From: Thiorhodococcus sp.
GTDB taxonomy: Bacteria > Pseudomonadota > Gammaproteobacteria > Chromatiales > Chromatiaceae
Assembly: GCA_029257385.1 (NCBI GenBank)
Contig: JARIBS010000009.1
Span: forward strand, 1 to 36,075
DNA: 36,075 nt
Reading direction: 5' to 3'
In this document: positions 17,040 to 23,772 of the stretch, piece after piece
Position numbering within the stretch: the stretch's first letter is position 1
Layout of the letters: every line of letters begins with the position of its first letter
Program-made: the position numbers and the translations under genes
Notes under the pieces: generated by a model
The model's database searches: none
What the model was told of the DNA's origin: nothing
Seen by the model: the letters and a program-made list of their open reading frames with translations, nothing else

Positions 17040-17245
17040 AACCTCATGTAGCGCCGGAGCTGGTTGAAGTAGTCTGCGGCAACGGCCAGATAATCGAAGT
17101 TTTCGACCGGTTCAGTTTCTCGGCTTCGGCGACACTCTCGCTGAAGGTGTCCCAAAGAATGATAGCCTCGATGGCGATGAACGGATCATTGCCCGACTGC
17201 TTTGCGTCCAGCAGCGTGCGACCAATAAGCGGAGTGTTAGTTAAG
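17040..17245 (-). pseudogene. Tn3-family transposase (TnpA) fragment
   Basis: The minus strand reads [20 protein letters not shown], then [16 protein letters not shown] and, after a one-base frame change near 17100, [19 protein letters not shown]. This is the conserved 'ASG-DPF-A-E---W--F-ESV-EAE-L-RPEDFDYL-L----Y-QLRRY' stretch of Tn3-family TnpA, about the middle of a protein of around 1000 residues. The fragment ends where IS3-relic sequence begins (about 17040), so the insertion sequence probably split or replaced the rest. It is non-functional, and with the Tn3-type terminal repeats it shows a former Tn3-family transposon here. Confidence 0.65.
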
Positions 17246-17306
17246 TGTAGCGACCACGTGTTGATCGGTTAATTCACACCAACATCACGTGCCCAGGAAG
17301 TGCTCG

Positions 17307-17843
17307 ATGTCCAACACTCAGAAAAAGCCAGCACCGTCGCTGCGTCGCTCCAAGCGCTTGCGCGGCTGGTTGATTAACATCGCCCTCATCCTCCTTGTCT
17401 CCAACGTCGTCCACTGGTGGAAGCCTAGGCTAATGGTTGCCGGCGAGGCGCCGCCACTCGCTGAGATGACGCTTGAGGGAGAGCGCCTCGACATCAGGGA
17501 TCTTCGCGGCAAACCAGTGCTGGTGCACTTCTGGGCGACCTGGTGTCCCATCTGCACGCTGATGGACGGCGTCATTGATGCAATCGCCGAGGACCACGCG
17601 GTGGTCACCCTAGCGATGCAATCTGGCAATCAGGAGGAGCTGCGGCGCTTCATGCGAGAGGCGGGGCTTGAGTTTCCAGTCATCGCCGATCCCATAGGTC
17701 GCATCGCCACTGGCTGGGGCGTGCGGGGCGTTCCGGCCACCTTCGTCCTCGACCCTGCCGGTCGGATCGATTATGCCACCATCGGAGTCAGTACTAGCCT
17801 GGGGTTGCGCGCCCGCTTGTGGCTAGCTGGGCGAGGCAGTTAG
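17307..17843 (+). CDS. Membrane-anchored thioredoxin-fold protein (TlpA/ScsD-like)
   Basis: 178 residues. A basic N-terminus precedes one membrane helix (GWLINIALILLVSNVVHW), then a periplasmic thioredoxin fold with redox motif WCPIC in VHFWATWCPICTLMDGVIDA and the cis-Pro loop GVRGVPATFVLDPAGRID. The length and motif match ScsD/TlpA-type protein-disulfide oxidoreductases. Start ATG at 17307 has AGGAAG upstream and is preferred over 17289. The gene stands alone on the plus strand between a Tn3 fragment and replicon B; ScsD relatives often travel with copper-tolerance scs operons, but no scsB/scsC is seen, so this may be a stray passenger of the old transposon. Confidence 0.9.
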   Translation: MSNTQKKPAPSLRRSKRLRGWLINIALILLVSNVVHWWKPRLMVAGEAPPLAEMTLEGERLDIRDLRGKPVLVHFWATWCPICTLMDGVIDAIAEDHAVVTLAMQSGNQEELRRFMREAGLEFPVIADPIGRIATGWGVRGVPATFVLDPAGRIDYATIGVSTSLGLRARLWLAGRGS

Positions 17844-18457
17844 TCGGCTTGCGTGGAGTTTCACAGCAGCGAGGCCATGTGATGCGATCGCTGGAAACTA
17901 CCATAGAAATTTACTTGAGAGCTTTTCCCTTTAGACCAAGTTTCGCTTGTCTGGATCCAGCGTTTATCGTTGTTATGGCAAAGAGCCACCTGGTGATGTC
18001 TGGCGAAAGTGGCCTCGACCACTCAAAGGCGTCAAAGCAGAACCAGTATAACTAGATGCCGGAGCTTGTACGATTTCATCCCGCAAGTCCGCAGTAATTT
18101 ACAGAGCAGTTGTACACGTTGGCTTGTTGGCTCTCCATACGTAGTCGGTTGGTTGCTGCCGTTCAAATGTTTGCAGACTAGGCTGCCGAATTTTACAGGT
18201 TGCTACAGTTAGAACTCCTTCGTAAACGGGGCAAAACCAGGATGGCGAAGGGTGGCGTGTAGGCGTGAGTGATGGCAAGCCTGCCAAAGCTTACTAAGGA
18301 TGGTTTGGCGGTCAGCGAGATTTTGGCATGTTGGGGGGCACACGCGTCCTTGTCCCATGGACGGATAAGAGAGGATATATAAAGGATAAGAAAAGGAAAG
18401 GATAAGGATGCAAAAAGTCTAAAAAAAGTCAATTTATACAATAGGATAATGAAAGTC
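17844..18457. other. Non-coding stretch ahead of replicon B iterons
   Basis: About 600 bases without a supported gene. The last 100 are AT/purine-rich and contain GGATAAG at 18363, 18384 and 18400, with GGATAAT at 18444, next to the first iteron. This arrangement suits the DNA-unwinding element of the replicon B origin. In the first 500 bases I see nothing I can name. Confidence 0.45.
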
Positions 18458-18639
18458 TATTGCGGCGTCTACCTACCACCTTGGTCCTTATTGCGGCGTC
18501 TACCTACCACTTTTTCCGCCTATTGCGGCGTCTACCTACCACTTTCCAGTCGGTTTAGGCCCCGAAATCTTTCCGGAATCCATCCTAAAAACCCTATTGC
18601 GGCGTCTACCTACCACCTATTGCGGCGTCTACCTACCAC
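18458..18639. repeat. Iterons of replicon B: five exact 22-bp direct repeats
   Basis: Five identical 22-bp copies start TATTGCGGCG and end CTACCTACCAC, at 18458, 18489, 18521, 18595 and 18618. Start-to-start steps are 31, 32, 74 and 23. The last copy overlaps the stop codon of the rep gene, and a DnaA box follows 11 bases later. The wider, irregular spacing differs from replicon A, so the two origins belong to different incompatibility types. The copies are far too close and irregular for CRISPR repeats. Confidence 0.85.
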
Positions 18640-19708
18640 ATGAGAGCAGCTTATCCACAGATAGAGAGGACAGGACCGTGCGCGAATCCTTGAGCCGGGC
18701 ATTGGCCGCTTTGATGTCCTTGATGAGGTTTGAATGCGCGTTCAGGCGGTACTTCAGATCGACGATCCTGCGCCCTTCCCTGCGCTCTTCGACGCGTTCC
18801 CAGCTATTGAGGACGTGGCGCTCGCGCAGCTCTTCAAAGGTGCTCTCCAGGGCCTTCACGTTGTCATTGGTGCGCGAGTAGGTCAGTAGGCCACTGTCGC
18901 GCCGAATGGAGCTGTAGAGCGTCTGGTAGGAGTCGAAGTGGCTCGCGTTGGTGTAGTTGTGTGACAGGCGCTTGTGCAGCCAACGCGCAAGCTGCGAGGA
19001 CAGCGTCATCAGGACGCCGTAGTTGAACTGGCGATAGGTCAGCTCATTAACGCTCTTGGAAATCAGCGCGGGCAGACGGGCCACCCAGGTCATAGAGGTG
19101 TCTTCGAGATATTTCTGACGCGTCACGCGGGTGACGTCGGACAGGATCGGGGCTGAGTAGACTGGATCGTCGGTGTCGTCAACGAAGAGGGAGACGTGGG
19201 TTTTGGAGAGGATTTCGATAGAACGCTTGATCTCGTCGAAACTGCGGGTTTTGCCCCGAGTCTTGAGTTCTTTGCGGATCATTTGCACGGAAAACCGCAC
19301 CCAGCTTTCAGTGTTGTTGGGATCGTGCAGGCCGCATTGCTGGTCGGCAAATATTTTGCGGATGACTTCCTCGACCAGCTCCTCATCGGTGCTGGGATAA
19401 AAATCGACATAGCCCTCGTCCTTGATCTTGATTGAGGCGGGCTGGATGGCGACGCGGCAGGCGCTCTCGACACGCTGCCTGTCACGGCGTGAGGTATAAG
19501 TGAAGCTGTATTCACGCACAGACAGGCGCTTGTCAGCGCTGCGCAGGGTGTTCTGGGTGCGTGGTGAGACTGCGTATTTGGGGACGGCATCCCATAGTTC
19601 GATGGTGTTTGAAAGCTCGGCCGTCTCGCCAAAAAAGGTGGTGAACAAATCGTACTGGATGCTACGAAGCGCCTTCACTGGTGGCTTGCCTGTCAGTTGT
19701 TTCGCCAT
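18629..19708 (-). CDS. Plasmid replication initiator protein (replicon B)
   Basis: 359 residues, unlike the Rep_3 protein of replicon A. The core VRFSVQMIRKELKTRGKTRS with FDEIKRSIEILSKTHVSLF, then RQFNYGVLMTLSSQLARWLH and KRLSHNYTNASHFDSYQTLY, is the winged-helix pattern of plasmid initiators in the broad RepA/TrfA-like class, in which an 'LS-QLARWLHKRLSHNY' helix is typical. ATG at 19708 is preferred over 19732 because AAGGTGAG stands just upstream. Five iterons and a DnaA box overlap or follow its 3' end, and an intact parA pair lies upstream on the same strand. It most likely binds those iterons and recruits the host replication machinery. Confidence 0.82.
   Translation of the reverse strand: MAKQLTGKPPVKALRSIQYDLFTTFFGETAELSNTIELWDAVPKYAVSPRTQNTLRSADKRLSVREYSFTYTSRRDRQRVESACRVAIQPASIKIKDEGYVDFYPSTDEELVEEVIRKIFADQQCGLHDPNNTESWVRFSVQMIRKELKTRGKTRSFDEIKRSIEILSKTHVSLFVDDTDDPVYSAPILSDVTRVTRQKYLEDTSMTWVARLPALISKSVNELTYRQFNYGVLMTLSSQLARWLHKRLSHNYTNASHFDSYQTLYSSIRRDSGLLTYSRTNDNVKALESTFEELRERHVLNSWERVEERREGRRIVDLKYRLNAHSNLIKDIKAANARLKDSRTVLSSLSVDKLLSCGR
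18651..18659 (+). other. DnaA box (TTATCCACA), replicon B, inside rep
   Basis: A perfect DnaA box 12 bases beyond the last iteron. It lies within the last codons of the rep gene on the opposite strand, where it is read as part of SVDKLL, so origin and coding sequence share the same bases. Confidence 0.7.
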
Positions 19709-19815
19709 GCTCTCACCTTCTCTTTGAGACATTATGTTTCGTGTTCAGCGAATCGACTCACCCGTCAAGCGCGATCCTGGTGAAGTCGTCGAGTTTCGGA
19801 AACACGATAAAACAT

Positions 19816-19840
19816 AAGCTCAATAGCTTAAATGGCTTAA
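19816..19840. promoter_or_regulatory. AAGCT/AGCTT motif pair between par and rep (replicon B)
   Basis: AAGCT (19816-19820) and AGCTT (19825-19829), followed by GGCTTAA, lie downstream of the small partner gene and upstream of rep in AT-rich DNA. They echo the six AAGCT cores upstream of parA and may be binding sites of the same partition regulator. Confidence 0.35.
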
Positions 19841-19849
19841 ATAGGCTAT

Positions 19850-20245
19850 TTAGTTTATTTGAGCTTTCAGGTTTTCCACCGCTTCCACCGCCTTGAGCTT
19901 GTCTTGCAGCGGTAGATTTTTCAGCAACAGAACCCCTGCCCTGACGATGTCGCTGCGTCCGCGCTCGTACAGCCCACCCTGGCGGATTTCCGCAACCAGA
20001 CTCTCGATCAGGTCGATGTCCTCTTGGAGCATGCTGTAAGTCTTCTGGCGGTAACGCCGCTTGCGGGGATTACCCGCACCGGTGGCCGAGCTGGAAGCGG
20101 AACTCGGCATAATCCTGACCGGCGCGCTCGCGGCGATGCGCTCGGCGGCTTCCGGCGCAATGTCAGCGACGGCGTTCTCGCGTAGCGCGGGTCTGTCGGC
20201 TTCCTGCCCGGTGATGCCGATGTCGAACGTGCGGACCTTAGCCAT
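19850..20245 (-). CDS. Small ParA partner / DNA-binding protein, replicon B
   Basis: 131 residues. A disordered, alanine/serine-rich N-terminal half leads to a basic segment (GNPRKRRYRQKTYSMLQEDI) and a C-terminal helix pair (LIESLVAEIRQGGLYERGRS, DIVRAGVLLLKNL) that resembles a ribbon-helix-helix or small helix-turn-helix domain. ATG at 20245 has GGAG seven bases upstream and overlaps the end of parA, so the two are cotranslated. In type Ib-like partition operons this position holds the centromere-binding protein. Its motif count matches no classical ParB, so the exact family is unsure. Confidence 0.65.
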   Translation of the reverse strand: MAKVRTFDIGITGQEADRPALRENAVADIAPEAAERIAASAPVRIMPSSASSSATGAGNPRKRRYRQKTYSMLQEDIDLIESLVAEIRQGGLYERGRSDIVRAGVLLLKNLPLQDKLKAVEAVENLKAQIN

Positions 20246-20876
20246 TGAAAATCTCCTGTGCCAGTAGCTGCACTTCGGGTGTCGCTTTGTTGTGTGTCAT
20301 CTCGACGACGCCCACGCCCTCGAAGAAGGCATCGCGATAGACCTTGCGGTCGCGAATGATCTGATCCGACAGGACCAGCCCCGGCACCTCCTGGAGTGAC
20401 GCGCGCGCCTCCTGCGCCTCAAGAACAACGGGGTTGGTGGATGCCAGGGAAATCAGGGAGAAGGCTTCAAGAGTAGGATTGAGCGCACGCACATCGGCAA
20501 TCATCCCGACGATCTCGCCGACCGTTTCAAGGTCGGCCTGTGATGGTCGCAGTGGGACATAGAGCTTCTGCGCACTGAGCATCGCGCTTTTCATCGAGTC
20601 GCTGGCGTGACCGCCGGAGTCGATTACGATGTGCTCGTAGCGCTTGGCGACGTCGCGCACCACATCGAAGACCCGCCCACTCGCCTGGGCGGTGTTGACC
20701 GTTGGCGCGTGCGAATGCCGTTGCTGGCGGCGCATTGTCCATTTGTAGGCCGATGCCTGCGGATCGACGTCGAGCAGCAGAACGTCGGCCCCCTGGTTGG
20801 CAAGATAGGCGGCGAGGTTGGTGGCGAGCGTGCTTTTACCGGTGCCGCCCTTAACTCCTCCGATCATGACGATCAT
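20238..20876 (-). CDS. parA: ParA partition ATPase, replicon B
   Basis: 212 residues. MIVMIGGVKGGTGKSTLATN is the deviant Walker A with signature Lys9 and Lys14, VLLLDVDPQASA the A' motif, and YEHIVIDSGGHASDSMKSAM the Walker B region. The length and lack of an N-terminal DNA-binding domain place it with type Ib ParA/MinD-like ATPases of plasmids. ATG at 20876 is preceded by GGAGG and chosen over 20909. It forms gradients on the nucleoid to separate plasmid copies. It overlaps the partner gene; six AAGCT repeats lie just upstream. Unlike replicon A's ParA, it is intact. Confidence 0.93.
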   Translation of the reverse strand: MIVMIGGVKGGTGKSTLATNLAAYLANQGADVLLLDVDPQASAYKWTMRRQQRHSHAPTVNTAQASGRVFDVVRDVAKRYEHIVIDSGGHASDSMKSAMLSAQKLYVPLRPSQADLETVGEIVGMIADVRALNPTLEAFSLISLASTNPVVLEAQEARASLQEVPGLVLSDQIIRDRKVYRDAFFEGVGVVEMTHNKATPEVQLLAQEIFNG

Positions 20877-20919
20877 TGCATCTCCTCCAATAAGTGGTAT
20901 GGCTTCCATAAAAAAACTT

Positions 20920-21006
20920 AAGCTACGTTATTTACGTAAGCTCGTAAAGCTATTAAGCTTATTTAAGCTAATTAACCTACTTAACTTTAGTTAGCTAGGT
21001 AAGCTA
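20920..21006. repeat. Six AAGCT cores upstream of parA, candidate parS/operator
   Basis: AAGCT lies at 20920, 20938, 20947, 20955, 20965 and 21001, several inside longer TTAAGCTA or TTAAGCTT versions, all in strongly AT-rich DNA between parA and the recombinase. Repeated short sites of this kind upstream of a type Ib par operon commonly serve as both centromere and operator. Confidence 0.5.
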
Positions 21007-21102
21007 TTGTGCTTTATACAAAACTATCGAAGCGCAGTCGCTGATCATCTCCTGACTGCCAGGGCTTCAGCCAATGCACAACCTAGTCGAAGGAGGGCTG
21101 AG

Positions 21103-21212
21103 GTGAGCAAAAAACGTTGCCCAGCCGCTTCGAGGCCGCACTGAAAAACTGTCTGGCGGAGGTGGAGACGCTGATGGCGGAGAAACTCAAACAGGGACCA
21201 GTGGAGCTCTGA
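21103..21212 (+). pseudogene. Small hypothetical gene with one-base frameshift
   Basis: A strong ribosome site (AAGGAGGGCTGAG) precedes GTG AGC AAA AAA at 21103. Adding one A to the six-A run (21109-21114) gives MSKKTLPSRFEAALKNCLAE followed by VETLMAEKLKQGPVEL and a TGA at 21210-21212, a 36-residue helical product. As it stands the frame breaks after four codons. I do not know a family for it. Either it is a broken small gene or the run was miscounted in the consensus. Confidence 0.4.
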
Positions 21213-21315
21213 AAGCGCGATGTGTGTGCTAGATATACAGCCACTCGAAGGAAATGTGTACGCTCCCGCGTGTCTTCAAAAGCGGTAATTCCATGCGCGC
21301 TGCACGCGCGCGGCC

Positions 21316-22278
21316 TCAAATGACGATCCGCTCGACCTCATCGAGCTTGACCTGATCAGTGCGCCGATCATAGAGCCCGGTGGTGCGCGCGCTCTCATGA
21401 TTGGCCATCTGCTGGGCCACCTCGAGTTTGCCGCCATTTCTGAGATACTCGGTAATCCCGGTCGCGCGAAAGGTGTGACAGCCGGCGCGCGTGCCGATGC
21501 CAGCGGCGCGTACCCGCCGGCGGATCATGCGATAGACCTCATGCTGCTGCAGCGGGCGATTCGTGAGCTGACCGCTTGTGCCCGGTGCCGTGGGAAAGAG
21601 CGCGGTCTTGGCCTGAGCATGCAGCCCCGTGACCTCAAGATAGCGCTCGAGCGCCGCCTCGAGATTGTGATGGCAAGGCATCTCGTGGCGCTTTCCGCCT
21701 TTCTCGTGCAATCGCACCCACGTGCGTCGGCCCTGAATGTAGACATCCTCAACCCGCATCTTGAGCACTGCTCCGACGCGGGCAAAGGTATAGACCATCA
21801 GGCTGATGAGGGCATGGTCGCGCAGCCCGATCGGCGTGCTGGTGTCGATCGAATCGAGCAGCATGCGCGCTTCCTCGGCGCTCAACACCGGCGTCTTGCC
21901 TTTCTTGGCGCTGTGCTTGGGACCGCGTACCGCAGCGGCCGGATTGACCGCCAGCTGCTGACCGACCACCAGCCAATCAAACAGCATGCGCAGCGCCGCC
22001 AAGTGCTGCTTGACTGAGGGTGGCGCCAGGCGTGTCTGCAGCGTCTCGATATAGGCTGCCACATGCACCGGCTCGATGTCTGCGAGCGCGCTGAGTCCCA
22101 CCAGCTCGCACCAGTTGGCAAAGTCGAGCGTCGCCCGCGCGTAGGCGCGTCGGGTATTGGCATTGCGGATATTGGCCGTGAAGAACGCGATGGAGCGCTT
22201 GCCGGCCTCTGGCGTGCGCACGAAGAGCGCCGGCAGCTGCATGGCGCTCGGATTGAACGTGTTGAGGCGCTGATTCAT
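21316..22278 (-). CDS. Tyrosine recombinase (XerC/D-like integrase)
   Basis: 320 residues. An N-terminal SAM-like core-binding domain (about 25-110) is followed by the catalytic domain with all expected residues: Arg167 (TFARVGAVLKM), Lys193 in the HEKGGKRH hairpin, His268 and Arg271 (CHTFRATG), His294 (ANHESA) and nucleophile Tyr303 (TTGLYD). It looks fully active. Plasmid-borne members resolve multimers or mediate cassette and replicon exchange, which fits its place beside two replicons and many relics. The upstream palindrome (22289-22305) is a candidate binding or operator site. Start ATG at 22278. Confidence 0.93.
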   Translation of the reverse strand: MNQRLNTFNPSAMQLPALFVRTPEAGKRSIAFFTANIRNANTRRAYARATLDFANWCELVGLSALADIEPVHVAAYIETLQTRLAPPSVKQHLAALRMLFDWLVVGQQLAVNPAAAVRGPKHSAKKGKTPVLSAEEARMLLDSIDTSTPIGLRDHALISLMVYTFARVGAVLKMRVEDVYIQGRRTWVRLHEKGGKRHEMPCHHNLEAALERYLEVTGLHAQAKTALFPTAPGTSGQLTNRPLQQHEVYRMIRRRVRAAGIGTRAGCHTFRATGITEYLRNGGKLEVAQQMANHESARTTGLYDRRTDQVKLDEVERIVI

Positions 22279-22288
22279 GTCTGGTCTC

Positions 22289-22305
22289 CGCTAAGCGGCT
22301 TAGCG
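22289..22305. promoter_or_regulatory. Palindrome CGCTAAGC-G-GCTTAGCG upstream of the recombinase
   Basis: Perfect 8-base arms around one G, 10 bases from the recombinase start codon. The 11-base core AGCGGCTTAGC recurs at 23098-23108 in front of the ribbon-helix-helix gene. It may be an operator or a recombination site of the tyrosine recombinase. Confidence 0.45.
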
Positions 22306-22430
22306 TCTTCCCGGAGGCAAGGCGCGGCCTCCGGGGGGGTGTTGCCCGGATGTGTGTGCCTAGAAGGTAGGGCGCAATGCGCCATGCGTGCGCCTTGCCC
22401 CTGTATACAAAATTCTGTCTATATTGACTC

Positions 22431-22575
22431 CTGTCTGCACCCAAACCGATCGCGTTCTGTGGGAGTGCGCTCGATGATCTGCGCATCTTGCGCGCCTTCC
22501 CAGGCACGCCGCGCCGCGAAGCGGGGTATCAGCTCGACCAGGTCCAGCATAGGGACTGCGCACGACTGAAACCCC
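22431..22575 (+). pseudogene. HigB/Gp49-type toxin, start lost and C-terminus deleted
   Basis: From 22431 the frame reads SAPKPIAFCGSALDDLRILR, then AFPGTPRREAGYQLDQVQH and LKPHE, matching the first half of Gp49-like (RelE superfamily) toxins whose consensus begins 'M-PKPI-F-G-SLD-LRAFP---RREAGYQL--VQ'. The expected ATG is CTG here (one base different), and the second half with the catalytic residues is missing: the sequence passes directly into the antitoxin start at 22576. The toxin is therefore inactive. Confidence 0.65.
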
Positions 22576-22857
22576 ATGAGTCACGACCATTTTGCCAGTG
22601 TCCGGGAGGCTCCAGAGGACACGCCTCAAGATGCCGAAAACCTGCGCCTGCGCGCCGCCCTCATGCGGGCGCTGAAAGAGCACCTGACCCAGGCGGGCCT
22701 TACCCAAGCGCAAGCGGCCGAACAGTTAGGGGTCACCCAACCACGGATCTCCGATCTGTTGCGGGGCAAGATCAATCTGTTCAGCCTGGACACCCTGGTC
22801 AACATAGCGGCCTCGGCGAGTCTGCACGTCGACCTGCAGTTGCGCCACGTCACCTAA
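22576..22857 (+). CDS. HigA-like antitoxin, HTH (XRE family), orphan
   Basis: 93 residues. The centre LTQAGLTQAQAAEQLGVTQP with RISDLLRGKINLFSLDTL is an XRE/HTH_37-type helix-turn-helix typical of HigA-like antitoxins that follow a Gp49 toxin. The ATG at 22576 lies directly after the toxin remnant. With its toxin deleted, the protein could persist as a stand-alone transcriptional regulator or as an antidote to related toxins elsewhere. Gp49/HTH_37 pairs are known passengers of Tn3-family transposons, consistent with the Tn3 relics here. A long hairpin follows its stop codon. Confidence 0.88.
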   Translation: MSHDHFASVREAPEDTPQDAENLRLRAALMRALKEHLTQAGLTQAQAAEQLGVTQPRISDLLRGKINLFSLDTLVNIAASASLHVDLQLRHVT

Positions 22858-22869
22858 GCCGGAGCCACA

Positions 22870-22913
22870 GCGCAGATGTCAATCGACGCAGCGCGCTCGA
22901 TTGACATCTGCGC
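22870..22913. repeat. Perfect 17-bp inverted repeat (long hairpin)
   Basis: GCGCAGATGTCAATCGA (22870-22886) and its exact complement (22897-22913) are separated by a 10-base GC-rich loop. It begins 12 bases after the antitoxin stop codon, so it may act as a terminator, but neither strand shows a following T-run. Perfection over 17 bases is unusual for a terminator and suggests a protein-bound site or a mobile-element end. Confidence 0.6.
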
Positions 22914-23044
22914 AATCCTAAAGATCGATATTTGGAAATACAATTCTTTTGGCACCTATGATTGCACTACGCAATGCCCCCCTGCCCACCCTTGTCCTAC
23001 ATGATAACGTCCTTTATCATCCTCACGCATCACCCATGCATTGC

Positions 23045-23108
23045 GCTTAAGCACCTAAGCATCTAGCGCTTCTAAGCGCTGAAAATGACAACGGCTTAGC
23101 GGCTTAGC
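23045..23108. promoter_or_regulatory. Cluster of GCTTA/TAAGC palindromes, candidate operator
   Basis: Within 64 bases: GCTTAAGC (23045-23052), CTAAGC (23055-23060), AGCGCTT-CT-AAGCGCT (23065-23080, perfect arms), and GGCTTAGC twice in tandem (23093-23108). The cluster ends eight bases before the proposed start of the ribbon-helix-helix gene. Ribbon-helix-helix antitoxins repress themselves through arrays like this. Confidence 0.45.
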
Positions 23109-23180
23109 CCTGTTAATGAGGTTCCCATACCCGATCCCACCAAGACCCGCTGGACCGTCACCGTCTCGAAGGAAACGGAC

Positions 23181-23426
23181 GTGGCGCTGCGCACCTTTCT
23201 TGCTCAGCGCGGCCTAAAAAAAGGTGACCTGTCGCTGTTTGTGGAGGAAGCGGTCAAATGGCGTGTCCTCGATCAGACCATCAACGAGGCGCGCGCACAG
23301 TTTGCCGATCTTTCTGAAGACGCGCTCCAGGCGCTGGTTGAGGAGGCGACCGAAGCGCTCAAAGGCGAGCTTCGCCAAGCCCAATCAGTGCCAGGATCGC
23401 CCGTGTCTGGTGAGGATCTACCGTGA
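23181..23426 (+). CDS. Ribbon-helix-helix antitoxin-like protein, native start disrupted
   Basis: 81 codons from a GTG at 23181, but the in-frame sequence upstream (VPIPDPTKTRWTVTVSKETD) belongs to the protein: it is the beta-strand and first helix of ribbon-helix-helix antitoxins (XACb0070-like). No start codon exists in that frame. Inserting one base after ATGAG at 23116 would give MSVPIPDPTKTRW, so a one-base loss has cut off the natural start. If the GTG is used, the DNA-contacting strand is missing and function is doubtful. The C-terminal half is an acidic helix as in toxin-binding tails. No PIN-domain toxin follows it. Confidence 0.6.
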   Translation: MALRTFLAQRGLKKGDLSLFVEEAVKWRVLDQTINEARAQFADLSEDALQALVEEATEALKGELRQAQSVPGSPVSGEDLP

Positions 23427-23733
23427 GCGCCTGGACGCACTGTATGTCGCCGTAGCGGATCCTGAGCCCAAGGCGTTTAGCCGTTGTCGCTTGGAGGTCA
23501 GGGGGCAGCGCTACATCAATGGTCCTTGTACGGGATCCATGGAGCCGGATGGGAGCTTCCAGGTCTACACACCAGCCTATTTTGCGATGATCCAGGCCGA
23601 GAAACCCGGAGTCGCTTTTGGCTTCTGGAACGAGGAAGCCTATGCCTCACACGCCCATTCAGACCTTGGTAAGTTGATCCGTGAGGGGGCATGCTGGACA
23701 AACTCCCAGGCCAGTGTGTGTGCCTGGAAGTAG
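23410..23733 (+). CDS. Hypothetical protein, secreted-family domain without signal peptide
   Basis: About 107 codons from a GTG at 23410, overlapping the end of the previous gene. The body (RGQRYINGPCTGSMEPDGSF, GVAFGFWNEEAYASHAHSDL, GACWTNSQASVCAWK at the end) resembles a family of small exported proteins with a 'Y-DGPC' motif and a Cys-pair C-terminus, which normally follow a signal peptide. Here no signal peptide is present, so the gene may be N-terminally truncated and fused in position to the antitoxin. The domain has no function known to me. The frame is open far upstream, but that part is a shadow of the antitoxin gene. Confidence 0.5.
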   Translation: MRIYRERLDALYVAVADPEPKAFSRCRLEVRGQRYINGPCTGSMEPDGSFQVYTPAYFAMIQAEKPGVAFGFWNEEAYASHAHSDLGKLIREGACWTNSQASVCAWK

Positions 23734-23772
23734 TCGCGTAGACATGCAGTGTTCGATTAACGAACCCAGGAT

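Noticed and set aside
18458-18639. Possible CRISPR array (five 22-bp repeats)
   Set aside because: Gaps between copies are about 9, 10, 52 and 1 bases, not constant spacers, no cas genes are present, and the copies overlap a rep gene with a DnaA box: they are iterons.
23224-23409. N-terminal extension of the hypothetical exported-domain gene
   Set aside because: The extra codons are an out-of-frame reading of the ribbon-helix-helix gene and are Arg-rich nonsense.
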